DNA from: Actinocrispum wychmicini
GTDB lineage: Bacteria > Actinomycetota > Actinomycetes > Mycobacteriales > Pseudonocardiaceae
Direction: 5' to 3'
Length of the DNA: 64,000 nt
Assembly (NCBI RefSeq): GCF_004345645.1
Contig: NZ_SLWS01000014.1
Location: 62,001 to 126,000 of the forward strand
Notes under the pieces: model-generated
What the model was told of the DNA's origin: nothing
What the model saw: the letters and a program-made list of their open reading frames with translations, nothing else
The model's database searches: none
Shown here: positions 16,130 through 24,065 of the stretch, piece after piece
Layout of the letters: each line of letters begins with the position of its first letter
How positions within the stretch are numbered: position 1 is the stretch's first letter
Program-made: the position numbers and the translations under genes

Positions 16130-18013
16130 ATGACAGAAGCCGACGGTTGGTCGCGCCGCACCGCGTGGGCACGGACCCTGCCGACCCCGCTGCGGACGTT
16201 CGTGCGCACCGAGACCGGCAGCGCGGCCGTACTGTTCGCGGCCACCGTCGCCGCGTTGGCCTGGGCGAACATCGCGCCGGGGACGTACGACGGCTTCTGG
16301 GACACAACGGTGTCCATTCGGGTCGGCGACGCCGAACTCAGTCAGAGTGTCCGGCTGTGGGTGAACAGCGGGTTGATGACGTTTTTCTTCTTCGTGGTCG
16401 GGTTGGAGGCCCGCCGCGAGTTCGACATGGGCGAGCTGCGTGACCGGCGGCGGATCGCGTTGCCCCTGCTGGCCGGTGTCGGTGGGATGGTCGTGCCGAT
16501 CGGGATCTACCTGGCCGTCAACGCGGGAACGCCGACCGCGCACGGCTGGGGAACCGCGATGTCGACGGACACCGCGTTCGCCCTGGGCATGATCACGCTT
16601 GTGGCGTCCCGTTCGGCCGCGCGGCTTCGGACGTTTCTGCTGACGGTCACGGTCGTGGACGACATCGTCGCCCTGGTGATCATCGCGATCGCCTACAGCG
16701 GACACGTGTCCGTGCCGCCGCTGCTGGTCGCGGTCGGTGCTTTCGTTGCCGCGCTTGGCTTCCGTTACGCCGGAGTGCGGTACGGGCTGGTGTACTTCGT
16801 GCTCGGCGCGGTCGGCTGGGTCGGTCTGCTGATGTCCGGGGTCGAGCCGGTGGTGATCGGCCTGGCTTTCGGCATGGTCACCTTCGCGTACCCGGCGGCC
16901 CGCGGCGACCTGGAACGGGCGACGAACCTGTTCCGGCTGTTCCGCGAACAGCCCACGCCGCAGCTCGCCCGCGAGGCCCAGTTCGGGGTGGCGCGGGCGT
17001 TGTCGCCCAACGAGCGGCTCCAACAGCTGTACCACCCGTGGACGAGCTACCTGATCGTGCCGCTGTTCGCGCTGGCCAACGCCGGTCTGCGGATCGACGG
17101 CGAGTTCCTGGCCAGGGCGGTCACCTCGCCGGTCACGTGGGGGATCCTGCTCGGGTACGTGCTGGGCAAGCCGGTGGGGGTGGCGGGCGTGGCCTGGCTG
17201 GCCACGAAACTGAGCCGCGGCCGGGTGCGGCCGCCGATCGGCTGGGCCGCGGTGGCCGGCGGCGGCGCGGTCGCCGGCATCGGGTTCACGGTGTCGCTGC
17301 TGATCGCGACCCTGGCGTTCACCGGCGAGACCCTGGAAGAGGCGAAACTCGGCGTGCTCACCGCCGCGCTGTGCGCAGCGGTGCTGAGCTGGCTGGTGTT
17401 CCGCGTGACCGCGGCGCTGCCACACCGACTGCGCGCCCGGCTGTTGTTGGGCACGAGCGAGTCGATCGTCGACCTCACGCCGGAGGTCGACGACGAACGC
17501 GACCACCTGCGCGGACCAGCGAACGCGCCTGTGACAGTCGTCGAGTACGGCGACTTCGAATGCCCGTACTGCGGTCTGGCCGAACCGGTCGTCCGCGAGC
17601 TGCTGGCCGACTTCGGGGACGTCCGGTACGTCTGGCGCCACCTGCCGTTGAGTGACGTGCACCCGCGGGCGGACCTGGCCGCGCGGGCCGCCGAGGCAGC
17701 GGCCGACCAGGACGGCTTCTGGCCCATGCACGACCTGCTGCTGACCCGCCAGGACGCGCTGACCATGGACGACCTGCTGCGTTACGGCGAGGAGCTCGGC
17801 CTGGACGTGGACCGTTTCGCCGAACACATGCGCCGCGGCCTGGGCGTCGACCGGATCGCCGAGGACATCGACTCCGCGGACCTCAGCGGCGTGTCCGGAA
17901 CACCCACGTTCTTCATCAACGGCCGTCGGCACTATGGCGCGTACGACATCGACACGCTCAAGGCGGCCGTACGCACCGCGCGGGCACGTGCGGCCGTGCT
18001 CAAGGGAAAATGA
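16130..18013 (+). CDS. nhaA: NhaA Na+/H+ antiporter fused to a DsbA-like thioredoxin domain
   Basis: A 627-residue fusion. Residues about 15-425 are NhaA, with [29 protein letters not shown], the antiport Asp pair in [10 protein letters not shown], and GKPVGV. Residues about 445-625 are a DsbA/thioredoxin domain: [21 protein letters not shown] (CPYC active site), [19 protein letters not shown] and [12 protein letters not shown] (cis-Pro). The combination is recurrent in actinobacteria. The thioredoxin part follows the last membrane segment. It may protect the transporter or couple ion exchange to redox state; that role is inference. Confidence 0.92.
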   Translation: MTEADGWSRRTAWARTLPTPLRTFVRTETGSAAVLFAATVAALAWANIAPGTYDGFWDTTVSIRVGDAELSQSVRLWVNSGLMTFFFFVVGLEARREFDMGELRDRRRIALPLLAGVGGMVVPIGIYLAVNAGTPTAHGWGTAMSTDTAFALGMITLVASRSAARLRTFLLTVTVVDDIVALVIIAIAYSGHVSVPPLLVAVGAFVAALGFRYAGVRYGLVYFVLGAVGWVGLLMSGVEPVVIGLAFGMVTFAYPAARGDLERATNLFRLFREQPTPQLAREAQFGVARALSPNERLQQLYHPWTSYLIVPLFALANAGLRIDGEFLARAVTSPVTWGILLGYVLGKPVGVAGVAWLATKLSRGRVRPPIGWAAVAGGGAVAGIGFTVSLLIATLAFTGETLEEAKLGVLTAALCAAVLSWLVFRVTAALPHRLRARLLLGTSESIVDLTPEVDDERDHLRGPANAPVTVVEYGDFECPYCGLAEPVVRELLADFGDVRYVWRHLPLSDVHPRADLAARAAEAAADQDGFWPMHDLLLTRQDALTMDDLLRYGEELGLDVDRFAEHMRRGLGVDRIAEDIDSADLSGVSGTPTFFINGRRHYGAYDIDTLKAAVRTARARAAVLKGK

Positions 18014-18093
18014 CTCATGTTACGGACAGTGACACGTGCCCACGGCGAGCAGGTGATCGTATCCACGCGGGCGTCCGTCGGGAAAGCCACGGT

Positions 18094-18111
18094 TGTCAGC
18101 TAAGAGCGAAC
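18094..18111 (+). promoter_or_regulatory. Possible ClgR-like box upstream of the clpP pair
   Basis: The sequence AGCTAAGAGCGAAC agrees with the ClgR consensus CGC-N5-GCG(A/T)(A/T)(C/G) except for the first base. It lies about 130 bp before the first clpP start. ClgR activates clp operons in actinomycetes. One mismatch in a short degenerate motif makes this tentative. Confidence 0.3.
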
Positions 18112-18239
18112 TAGGCCGGGGTGAGCCGTCTTCCGCGGCCGGCCTTCGTTAGCATGGCGGAAAGCAGGCCTGAGACTACCGCGAGTGGTGGTCTGGCCTG
18201 CTCGGATGGTTCACGGGCAGAGAGAGCGAGCAGGTAGAC

Positions 18240-18860
18240 ATGACACAGAGTGACAGCGACTACGCGTTCCGGCTGGCTCAGATGCGCTCAGGCACGGCCG
18301 GCCTGGCGCTGACCGAATCTGTGCAGGAACGGCTGCTCGCGGCACGCATCGTGGTGTTGGGTACCGAGGTGAACGACGACACCGCGAACCGGATCACCGG
18401 CCAGTTGCTGCTGCTGGACGCGGAGAACCCGAACGAGGACATCACGTTCTACATCAACTCGCCGGGTGGCTCGGTGCCGTCCGGGTTCGCCATCTACGAC
18501 ACGATGCAGCTGGTCCAGCCGGACATCATCACGGTGGCGATGGGCATGGCGGCGTCGATGGGCCAGTTCCTGCTGTGCGCGGGCGCGCCCGGCAAGCGGT
18601 TCGCGCTGCCGCACACCCGCGTGATGATGCACCAGCCGTCGTCGGGCATCAGCGGCACCGCGTCGGACATCGCGATCCAGGCCGAGCTGTTCGGCAAGTG
18701 GAAGCGGGAGATCGCGGCGATCACCGCCGAGCGCACCGGGCAGTCGATCGAGCGGATCATCGCCGACGGTGAGCGCGACCGCTGGTTCACGCCGGAGGAG
18801 GCCAAGGAGTACGGCATCATCGACCACGTGCTCACGCCGGAAACGCAGATCCGCAAGTAG
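18240..18860 (+). CDS. clpP: ATP-dependent Clp protease proteolytic subunit, active
   Basis: A 206-residue ClpP. The triad is intact: Ser106 (MAASMGQFLL), His131 (RVMMHQP) and Asp180 (GERDRWF); YINSPGGSV lies near residue 71. The leader preceding residue 30 is slightly longer than in its partner. It is followed after five bases by a second clpP, forming a pair like clpP1P2. No trigger factor or clpX gene is adjacent, so this looks like an accessory pair rather than the main housekeeping operon. Works with ClpX/ClpC unfoldases in the cytoplasm. Confidence 0.92.
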   Translation: MTQSDSDYAFRLAQMRSGTAGLALTESVQERLLAARIVVLGTEVNDDTANRITGQLLLLDAENPNEDITFYINSPGGSVPSGFAIYDTMQLVQPDIITVAMGMAASMGQFLLCAGAPGKRFALPHTRVMMHQPSSGISGTASDIAIQAELFGKWKREIAAITAERTGQSIERIIADGERDRWFTPEEAKEYGIIDHVLTPETQIRK

Positions 18861-18865
18861 CCGAA

Positions 18866-19429
18866 TTGGCCGCAAGCTATTCGGATCCGTTGTTCGGTCG
18901 GATGTTCGAGGGACGCATCGTCGTGCTCGGCGGCGAGGTCGACGACACCGTCGCCGGCGCGATCGTGTCCCAGCTCGTCCTGCTCGACCGCGCGAGTCCG
19001 ACCGAGGACATCCGGCTCTACATCACGTCGCCCGGCGGGTCACTGTCCGCCGGGTTCGCCATCCATGACGCCATGAACCAGGTGTCGGCGGACGTGTCCA
19101 CTTGGGCGGTCGGCTTCGTGGGGTCGGTGGCGCAGTTCCTGCTCTGCGCGGGGGCGCCGGGCAAGCGGTACGCGTTGCCGACCGCGCGGATCGCGATGCG
19201 GCAGCCGCGCCCGACCCTGCCGGCCACCGATGTCGCCGCGCACTCGGACCTGTACGAAGGCTGGCAGCGGGAACTGGTCGAGCTGACCGCGCGCCGAACC
19301 GGCCGCGACCCCGCGACAGTGGCCCGTGACCTGCGCGACGGCCGGACGATGTCGGCCATGGAGGCCAAGGAGTACGGCATCGTCGACCATGTCGTCGCCG
19401 CGACCCGGAGCGCCCCGCAGAACAACTGA
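18866..19429 (+). CDS. ClpP-like subunit with a degenerate catalytic triad
   Basis: A 187-residue ClpP homologue whose TTG start lies five bases after the first clpP, implying coupling. The fold motifs are kept (VVLGGEVDD, YITSPGGSLSAGFAI, CAGAPGKRYALP, EAKEYGIVDHVV) and Ser87 remains (FVGSVAQFLL). The catalytic His is replaced by Arg112 (RIAMRQP against RVMMHQP in the neighbour). Aligning from EAKEYG, the Asp position falls on Gly159, next to Asp158. It is therefore probably inactive alone and may form mixed rings with the active subunit to regulate or dock, like the ClpR subunits of plastids and cyanobacteria. This role is inference. Confidence 0.85.
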   Translation: MAASYSDPLFGRMFEGRIVVLGGEVDDTVAGAIVSQLVLLDRASPTEDIRLYITSPGGSLSAGFAIHDAMNQVSADVSTWAVGFVGSVAQFLLCAGAPGKRYALPTARIAMRQPRPTLPATDVAAHSDLYEGWQRELVELTARRTGRDPATVARDLRDGRTMSAMEAKEYGIVDHVVAATRSAPQNN

Positions 19430-19509
19430 CGTCGAGACACGGCCAAGGCAAAGCCGGAGTTAACCTTCGGCGTACCGGTTGTTGGCGTTGGTGCTCATAG
19501 GTTCTCGGG

Positions 19510-20385
19510 GTGCTGAGCTATCTCGAAGCCGTTGTGGTCGGGGCGTTCCAGGGTGTGACCGAGCTGTTCCCGGTGTCCAGCCTGGGCCACAGCGTGCTCG
19601 TGCCGGCGCTGGTGGGCGGACAGTGGGCGCGGGACCTGAGCGTCTCCGCGCCGGAGTCGCCGTACCTGGCGTTCATCGTCGGACTGCACGTCGCGACCGC
19701 CGCCGCGCTGCTGCTGTTCTTCTGGCGTGACTGGGTACGCATCGTTGGCGGGTTCGTAACGTCGTTGCGGCACAGGCGGATCCAGACCCCGGCGGAACGG
19801 CTGGCGTGGCTCGTCGTCCTGGGCACGATCCCGGTCGGTGTGGCCGGGCTGCTGCTGGAGCACCTGTTCCGGACCGTGCTGGGCCGCCCGATCCCGGCCG
19901 CCGCGTTCCTCATCGCCAACGGCGCCATCCTCTACCTCGGCGAACGCCTCCGGCGCCGGGTCGCCGTCCCGGTCGAGACAGCCGACGCCGAAACCGACGA
20001 CCGACTGGCCAGGATGCCGCTCGGCCGTGGCCTCCTGGTCGGGTCCGCGCAGGTGTTGGCGTTGCTGCCGGGGATCAGCCGGTCCGGGGTGACCATGGTC
20101 GCCGGGCTGGTCCGCGGACTGTCCCATGCGGACGCGGCCCGGTTCTCGTTCCTGTTGGCCACGCCGGTGATCCTGGCCGCCGGCGCACTGAAGATCCCCG
20201 ACCTGGCCGGGCCGCTCGGCGCCGGGATCGGCGGCCAGGTGCTCGCCGGCAGCGCGGCCTCGTTCGTGTGTGCGTACCTCGCGGTCCGGTTCCTCACCCG
20301 TTACTTCCACACCCGCACGCTGACGCCGTTCGCGGTGTACTGCGTGGTTTTCGGCGCCATCAGCCTGGTTTTCCTGAGTATCTGA
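19510..20385 (+). CDS. uppP: Undecaprenyl-diphosphatase (BacA/UppP)
   Basis: A 291-residue membrane protein starting with GTG. The family motifs are GAFQGVTELFPVSSLGHS in the first segment and LLPGISRSGVTMVAG in the second half. The enzyme removes a phosphate from undecaprenyl diphosphate to recycle the lipid carrier for peptidoglycan and wall polymers, and can give resistance to bacitracin when in excess. The variant LFPVSSLGH instead of FLPISSTGH is common in actinomycetes. It precedes an unrelated ABC transporter pair. Confidence 0.92.
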   Translation: MLSYLEAVVVGAFQGVTELFPVSSLGHSVLVPALVGGQWARDLSVSAPESPYLAFIVGLHVATAAALLLFFWRDWVRIVGGFVTSLRHRRIQTPAERLAWLVVLGTIPVGVAGLLLEHLFRTVLGRPIPAAAFLIANGAILYLGERLRRRVAVPVETADAETDDRLARMPLGRGLLVGSAQVLALLPGISRSGVTMVAGLVRGLSHADAARFSFLLATPVILAAGALKIPDLAGPLGAGIGGQVLAGSAASFVCAYLAVRFLTRYFHTRTLTPFAVYCVVFGAISLVFLSI

Positions 20386-20453
20386 CGGGATTTTGCCGTC
20401 CGCTAACCGCGGGCTGCCCAGTGGGATACCTGCCGGCTCCTACCCTCGGCGCT

Positions 20454-21365
20454 GTGATCGAAGCGAGTCGCCTGACCAAACGTTACGGCGAGAAGACCGC
20501 CGTCTCGGATCTCACGTTCACCGTGCGCCCCGGGACCGTCACCGGTTTCCTCGGACCGAACGGCGCCGGCAAGTCCACGACCATGCGGCTGATCCTCGGA
20601 CTGGACGCGCCCAACGAGGGGAGCGTGACCGTCAACGGCAAGCCGTACGCCAAGCACGCGGCGCCATTGCACGAGGTCGGGGCGGTCCTGGAGGCACGCG
20701 CCATCCACACCGGTCGCAGCGCCCGCAACCACCTGCTCGGCCTGGCCACCACGACCGGGATCTCGGCCAAGCGCGTGGACGAGGTCCTTGACCTGGTCGG
20801 CCTCACCGAGGTCGCGAACAAGCGGACGCGCGGCTTCTCGCTCGGCATGTGGCAGCGGCTCGGCATCGCCACCGCGCTGCTCGGCGACCCGCACACGCTC
20901 GTGCTCGACGAGCCGGTCAACGGTCTCGACCCCGAGGGCATCCTGTGGATCCGGACCCTGCTGAAGTCGCTGGCCGACGAGGGCCGGACGGTGTTCGTGT
21001 CGTCGCACCTGATGAGCGAGATGGCGCTGACCGCCGAGCAGGTGATCATCATCGGCAAGGGCAAGCTGATCGCCGACATGCCCGTCGCCGAGGTGATGAC
21101 CCAGTCTCGCCCGGTCGTGAAGGTGCGTTCGCCACGGACGGCTGAGCTGACCGCGTTGCTTCACCAGCAGGACGTCACCGTCGCCGTGGCCGCCGACAGC
21201 CTGGAGGTGACCGGCCTGAGCAGCGACGACATCGGGTTGCTGGCCGCCGAACACGGCATCCCGCTGTTCGAGCTGACCCCGGTGCACGCGTCGCTGGAAG
21301 AGGTCTTCATGGCGTTGACCCGCGACTCGATCGAGTACGGCATCACCGTGGGAGGGCGGCGCTGA
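20454..21365 (+). CDS. ABC transporter ATP-binding protein
   Basis: A 303-residue ATPase (GTG start; upstream codons in the same frame are uppP antisense/out-of-frame sequence and lack homology). Motifs are Walker A GFLGPNGAGKSTT, FSLGMWQRLGIATALLGDP (signature and following helix), Walker B LVLDEPVNGLDP and the switch histidine in VFVSSHLMSE. The arrangement matches the DRA/CcmA-type subfamily used with a single membrane partner. The stop overlaps the permease ATG (TGATG), so the two are translated together. Substrate unknown; drug or lantibiotic export is typical. Confidence 0.92.
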   Translation: MIEASRLTKRYGEKTAVSDLTFTVRPGTVTGFLGPNGAGKSTTMRLILGLDAPNEGSVTVNGKPYAKHAAPLHEVGAVLEARAIHTGRSARNHLLGLATTTGISAKRVDEVLDLVGLTEVANKRTRGFSLGMWQRLGIATALLGDPHTLVLDEPVNGLDPEGILWIRTLLKSLADEGRTVFVSSHLMSEMALTAEQVIIIGKGKLIADMPVAEVMTQSRPVVKVRSPRTAELTALLHQQDVTVAVAADSLEVTGLSSDDIGLLAAEHGIPLFELTPVHASLEEVFMALTRDSIEYGITVGGRR

Positions 21366-22138
21366 TGACTGTCACACAGATGCGGGTGGTCAAGTCCGAG
21401 TGGGTCAAGTTCCGCAGCCTGTGGTCGTGCGTGCTGGTGGTGACGGTCGCCGTGCTCGGGATGATCGGGATCGGCTGGGTGGCGTCGTACTTCATCAACG
21501 CCGACTGGGCGCACCTGCGGCCCCGCGAGATCGCCCGGTTCAACCCGGTCGCCACCGCCATGGACGGGTACAACATGGCCCAGCTGGCGATCGGCACGCT
21601 CGGCGTGCTGCTGGTGACCGGCGAGTACACCACCGGCCTGATCCGGGCCACGATGGCCGCCGTCCCGGACCGGCTGCGCGTGCTGTGGGCGAAGCTCGGC
21701 GTGTACACCGCGATCACGTTCGTCCTCATGATGGTCACCTCGTTCGTGACGTTCCAAGGTGGACAGTGGCTGCTGGCCAGCCACGGCACCAGTCTCGCCG
21801 CGCCCGGAGTGTCCAGAGTGGTCATCGCGACCGGCGTCTACCTGACGCTGGTGGGGATGCTGGGCGTCGCGTTCGGCGCCCTGGTCCGCAACACCGCGGG
21901 CGGGATCGCCGCGCTGTTGGGGGTTCTGCTGGTGCTGCCGGCGATCTTCGGGGTGCTGCCGCAGACCTGGCAGGACGACATCAACAAGTTCCTGCCGAGC
22001 GAGGCCGGTCAGGCGGCGCTGTCGGTGGTGCCCGATCCCGTGCTGCTCTCGCCGTGGGTGGGGATGGGACTGTTCGCGGTGTACGTGGTGATCGCGGTCG
22101 CGTTCGCCGCGGTGTTCCTCAAGCGGCGGGACGTCTAG
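21365..22138 (+). CDS. ABC transporter permease
   Basis: A 257-residue protein with about six membrane segments: ILVVTVAVLG region near residue 25-45, ATAMDGYNMAQLAIGTLGVLLVTGEY, TFVLMMVTSFVTF, VYLTLVGMLGVAFGALVRN, GIAALLGVLLVLPAIFG and MGLFAVYVVIAVAFA. GEYTTGLIRATMAAVP matches ABC-2 permeases of the NatB/BcrB type. It forms the membrane half of the exporter with the preceding ATPase. The stop shares CTAG with the stop of the convergent monooxygenase. Confidence 0.88.
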   Translation: MTVTQMRVVKSEWVKFRSLWSCVLVVTVAVLGMIGIGWVASYFINADWAHLRPREIARFNPVATAMDGYNMAQLAIGTLGVLLVTGEYTTGLIRATMAAVPDRLRVLWAKLGVYTAITFVLMMVTSFVTFQGGQWLLASHGTSLAAPGVSRVVIATGVYLTLVGMLGVAFGALVRNTAGGIAALLGVLLVLPAIFGVLPQTWQDDINKFLPSEAGQAALSVVPDPVLLSPWVGMGLFAVYVVIAVAFAAVFLKRRDV

Positions 22139-23313
22139 TAGTCCTTGAGCGTGATGGCCGTGGCGGCGCGGTGGATCCTGGCCGCGATCCGGCCGGCCAT
22201 CCGCTCCTTGCCCGGCAGGTGCGGGAGCATCCGCAGCACGGCCAGCTGGGCGCGGATCTGCCAGCGTTTGGCGATCACCATGCCGCGCACGTTCGCCGGC
22301 CCCAGTTTCTGGTTCGCCGTGACGAAACCGCGCATCTCCTGCTCGTAACGGGCGAACGCGGTCGCCGGGTCGTCGCTGCTCGCCAGTTCGCCCGCGAGGA
22401 CGTACGCGCCGACAAGGGCCAGGCTGGTGCCCTGGCCGGAGGCGGGGGAGGCGCAGTACGCGGCGTCGCCGGTGAGTACGACCCGGCCGCGTGACCAGCG
22501 GTCCAGTTCGACCAGGCTGAGCGAGTCGAAGTAGAAGCCGTCGGCGGACTTGGCCGCCTCGATCAGCCTGGGCACCTCCCATCCCGCGCCCGCGTACGCC
22601 TCGGCGAGGATCGCGCGCTGCTGCTCGGTGTCGCGCCGGTCGTAGTCCATCGGCGGGGCCGCGAAGAGGAACATGGCCTTGGCGTCGGCCGCGCCTCGGG
22701 TGCTGTACATCAGGGCGGTCCGGCCGGGTTCCACATAGGTCCGTTCGGCGCGGTCCAGCCCCAGGTGGTTCGGGACGGTGAAGATCGAGACGTAGTAGCC
22801 GAGTTCGCGGACGTCACCCTCGCCGAACACCATCCGCCGGGTCGCCGACCGCAGCCCGTCCGCGCCCACCACGAGGTCGAACTTCCGCGCCGGGGTGTGC
22901 TCGAAGCGCACGGTTCCGTCCGGCTGGATGTCCACAATGGAGTCACCGAACCCGAACTCGACCCCGTCGAGCTGGTCGAACAGTAAGCGGGCCAGGTCGC
23001 CGCGGAGGATCTCGACGTCCGCACCGGACCGGCCGCCGAACAGGTCCGCGTCCATCTCCGCGACCTTCCGGCCGGTCCGGTCGACGAACGTGGCCTCGCG
23101 GACCTCGGTGGCCCGCCGCCGGACCTCGTCGAGCAGGCCCATGCGCCGGATGACGTCGACCGCGGCGCCGCGGATGTCGACCTTGTAGCCGCCGTCGCGG
23201 ATCTCGGTCGCGCGCTCCACGACGGTCGGGGTGAAGCCGTGCTTCTTGAGCCAGTAGGCGGTGGTCAGTCCGGCGATGCCGGCGCCGGCGACGAGGACGT
23301 TCTTGCTGGTCAT
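22135..23313 (-). CDS. FAD-dependent monooxygenase (PHBH-type)
   Basis: A 392-residue flavoprotein. The FAD-binding GxGxxG reads VLVAGAGIAGLTTAYWLKK, followed by a second-strand VVERA and an arginine-rich helix; the second FAD motif is RGRVVLTGDAAYCASPASGQGTSLAL, and the DG motif is LVVGADGLRSATRR. This is the p-hydroxybenzoate hydroxylase-like class found in drug inactivation (for example tetracycline or rifampicin oxidation) and in polyketide tailoring. Substrate not predictable. A divergent TetR gene starts 92 bp away. Confidence 0.9.
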   Translation of the reverse strand: MTSKNVLVAGAGIAGLTTAYWLKKHGFTPTVVERATEIRDGGYKVDIRGAAVDVIRRMGLLDEVRRRATEVREATFVDRTGRKVAEMDADLFGGRSGADVEILRGDLARLLFDQLDGVEFGFGDSIVDIQPDGTVRFEHTPARKFDLVVGADGLRSATRRMVFGEGDVRELGYYVSIFTVPNHLGLDRAERTYVEPGRTALMYSTRGAADAKAMFLFAAPPMDYDRRDTEQQRAILAEAYAGAGWEVPRLIEAAKSADGFYFDSLSLVELDRWSRGRVVLTGDAAYCASPASGQGTSLALVGAYVLAGELASSDDPATAFARYEQEMRGFVTANQKLGPANVRGMVIAKRWQIRAQLAVLRMLPHLPGKERMAGRIAARIHRAATAITLKDY

Positions 23314-23364
23314 CTGGGCCTCCTTGGGTGTGGGGCAACCGTAGTGCCGATTTGGACGCTTGTC

Positions 23365-23395
23365 TAGCACGATCTGTCTGAGACGTTTTGTGCTA
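23365..23395. promoter_or_regulatory. Nested dyad operator between FAD monooxygenase and TetR genes
   Basis: TAGCAC (23365-23370) and GTGCTA (23390-23395) form an inverted repeat centred on 23380. The palindrome GTCTGAGAC (23376-23384) has the same centre. Two nested dyads with one centre between divergent genes is a good candidate operator for the TetR protein. Confidence 0.55.
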
Positions 23396-23405
23396 AGTTG
23401 TTCAT

Positions 23406-23981
23406 ATGGGAAACCGGGAAGATCTGCTCGCCGGGGCCAAGCGGTGCCTGTACGAGAAGGGCTACCAAGCCACCAGCGCGCGCGACATCGCCGCCGCGGC
23501 CGGCACCAGCCTCGCGGCCATCGGCTACCACTTCGGCGGCAAGGAGGCGTTGCTCAACACCGCGCTGGTGGAGGCGGCGAAGGAATGGGGCGACGAGATG
23601 GAACGCGCGCTCGCCGCCGACCTGGACTCGGATCTCACCCCGGCCGAACGGTTCGAGGCCACCTGGGCGCGCGTGATCGAGTCCTTCACCACCCACAGGG
23701 ACATGTGGACGGCGCAGTTCCGGCTGCTCACCGAACTCAAGGCCCTGCCCGACGAAGGCCGGTTCCTGGTGACGGCCCTGCGGGAGGCCCGGCGGGAACT
23801 CGCCCAGATCTTCCAGCCGACGCCGCCGGCCGACGGGCGCGTGATCGGGTCGGTGTACCACGCGCTGCTGCTCGGCCTGCTGAGCCAGTGGCTGGTCGAC
23901 CCGGACGACGCGCTGTCGAGCACGGACCTGATCGAAGGGCTGCGCGCCATCACCGAGGTCGTGGGAACGCCCGGGACGTGA
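23406..23981 (+). CDS. TetR-family transcriptional regulator
   Basis: A 191-residue repressor with DLLAGAKRCLYEKGYQATSA, then RDIAAAAGTSLAAIGYHFGGKEALL, the TetR HTH. The C-terminal domain has a ligand pocket with Trp/Phe-rich helices. It is transcribed away from the FAD monooxygenase gene and is its likely repressor: a ligand would release it and induce the enzyme. The 92-bp gap contains a nested dyad centred at 23380. Confidence 0.9.
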   Translation: MGNREDLLAGAKRCLYEKGYQATSARDIAAAAGTSLAAIGYHFGGKEALLNTALVEAAKEWGDEMERALAADLDSDLTPAERFEATWARVIESFTTHRDMWTAQFRLLTELKALPDEGRFLVTALREARRELAQIFQPTPPADGRVIGSVYHALLLGLLSQWLVDPDDALSSTDLIEGLRAITEVVGTPGT

Positions 23982-24065
23982 TTAGCTGGTTATTCCGCGT
24001 GCGGCGGATGACATCTGCTTGAGGTAACGTGCGTCAGTCCGACCGCGCGTGTGACGTGAGGTGCC

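Noticed and set aside
14792-17932. Very long minus-strand open frame continuing upstream of phospholipase C
   Set aside because: The part above 16066 is antisense to the NhaA-DsbA gene and is low in recognisable sequence; the Tat leader at 16066 marks the true start.
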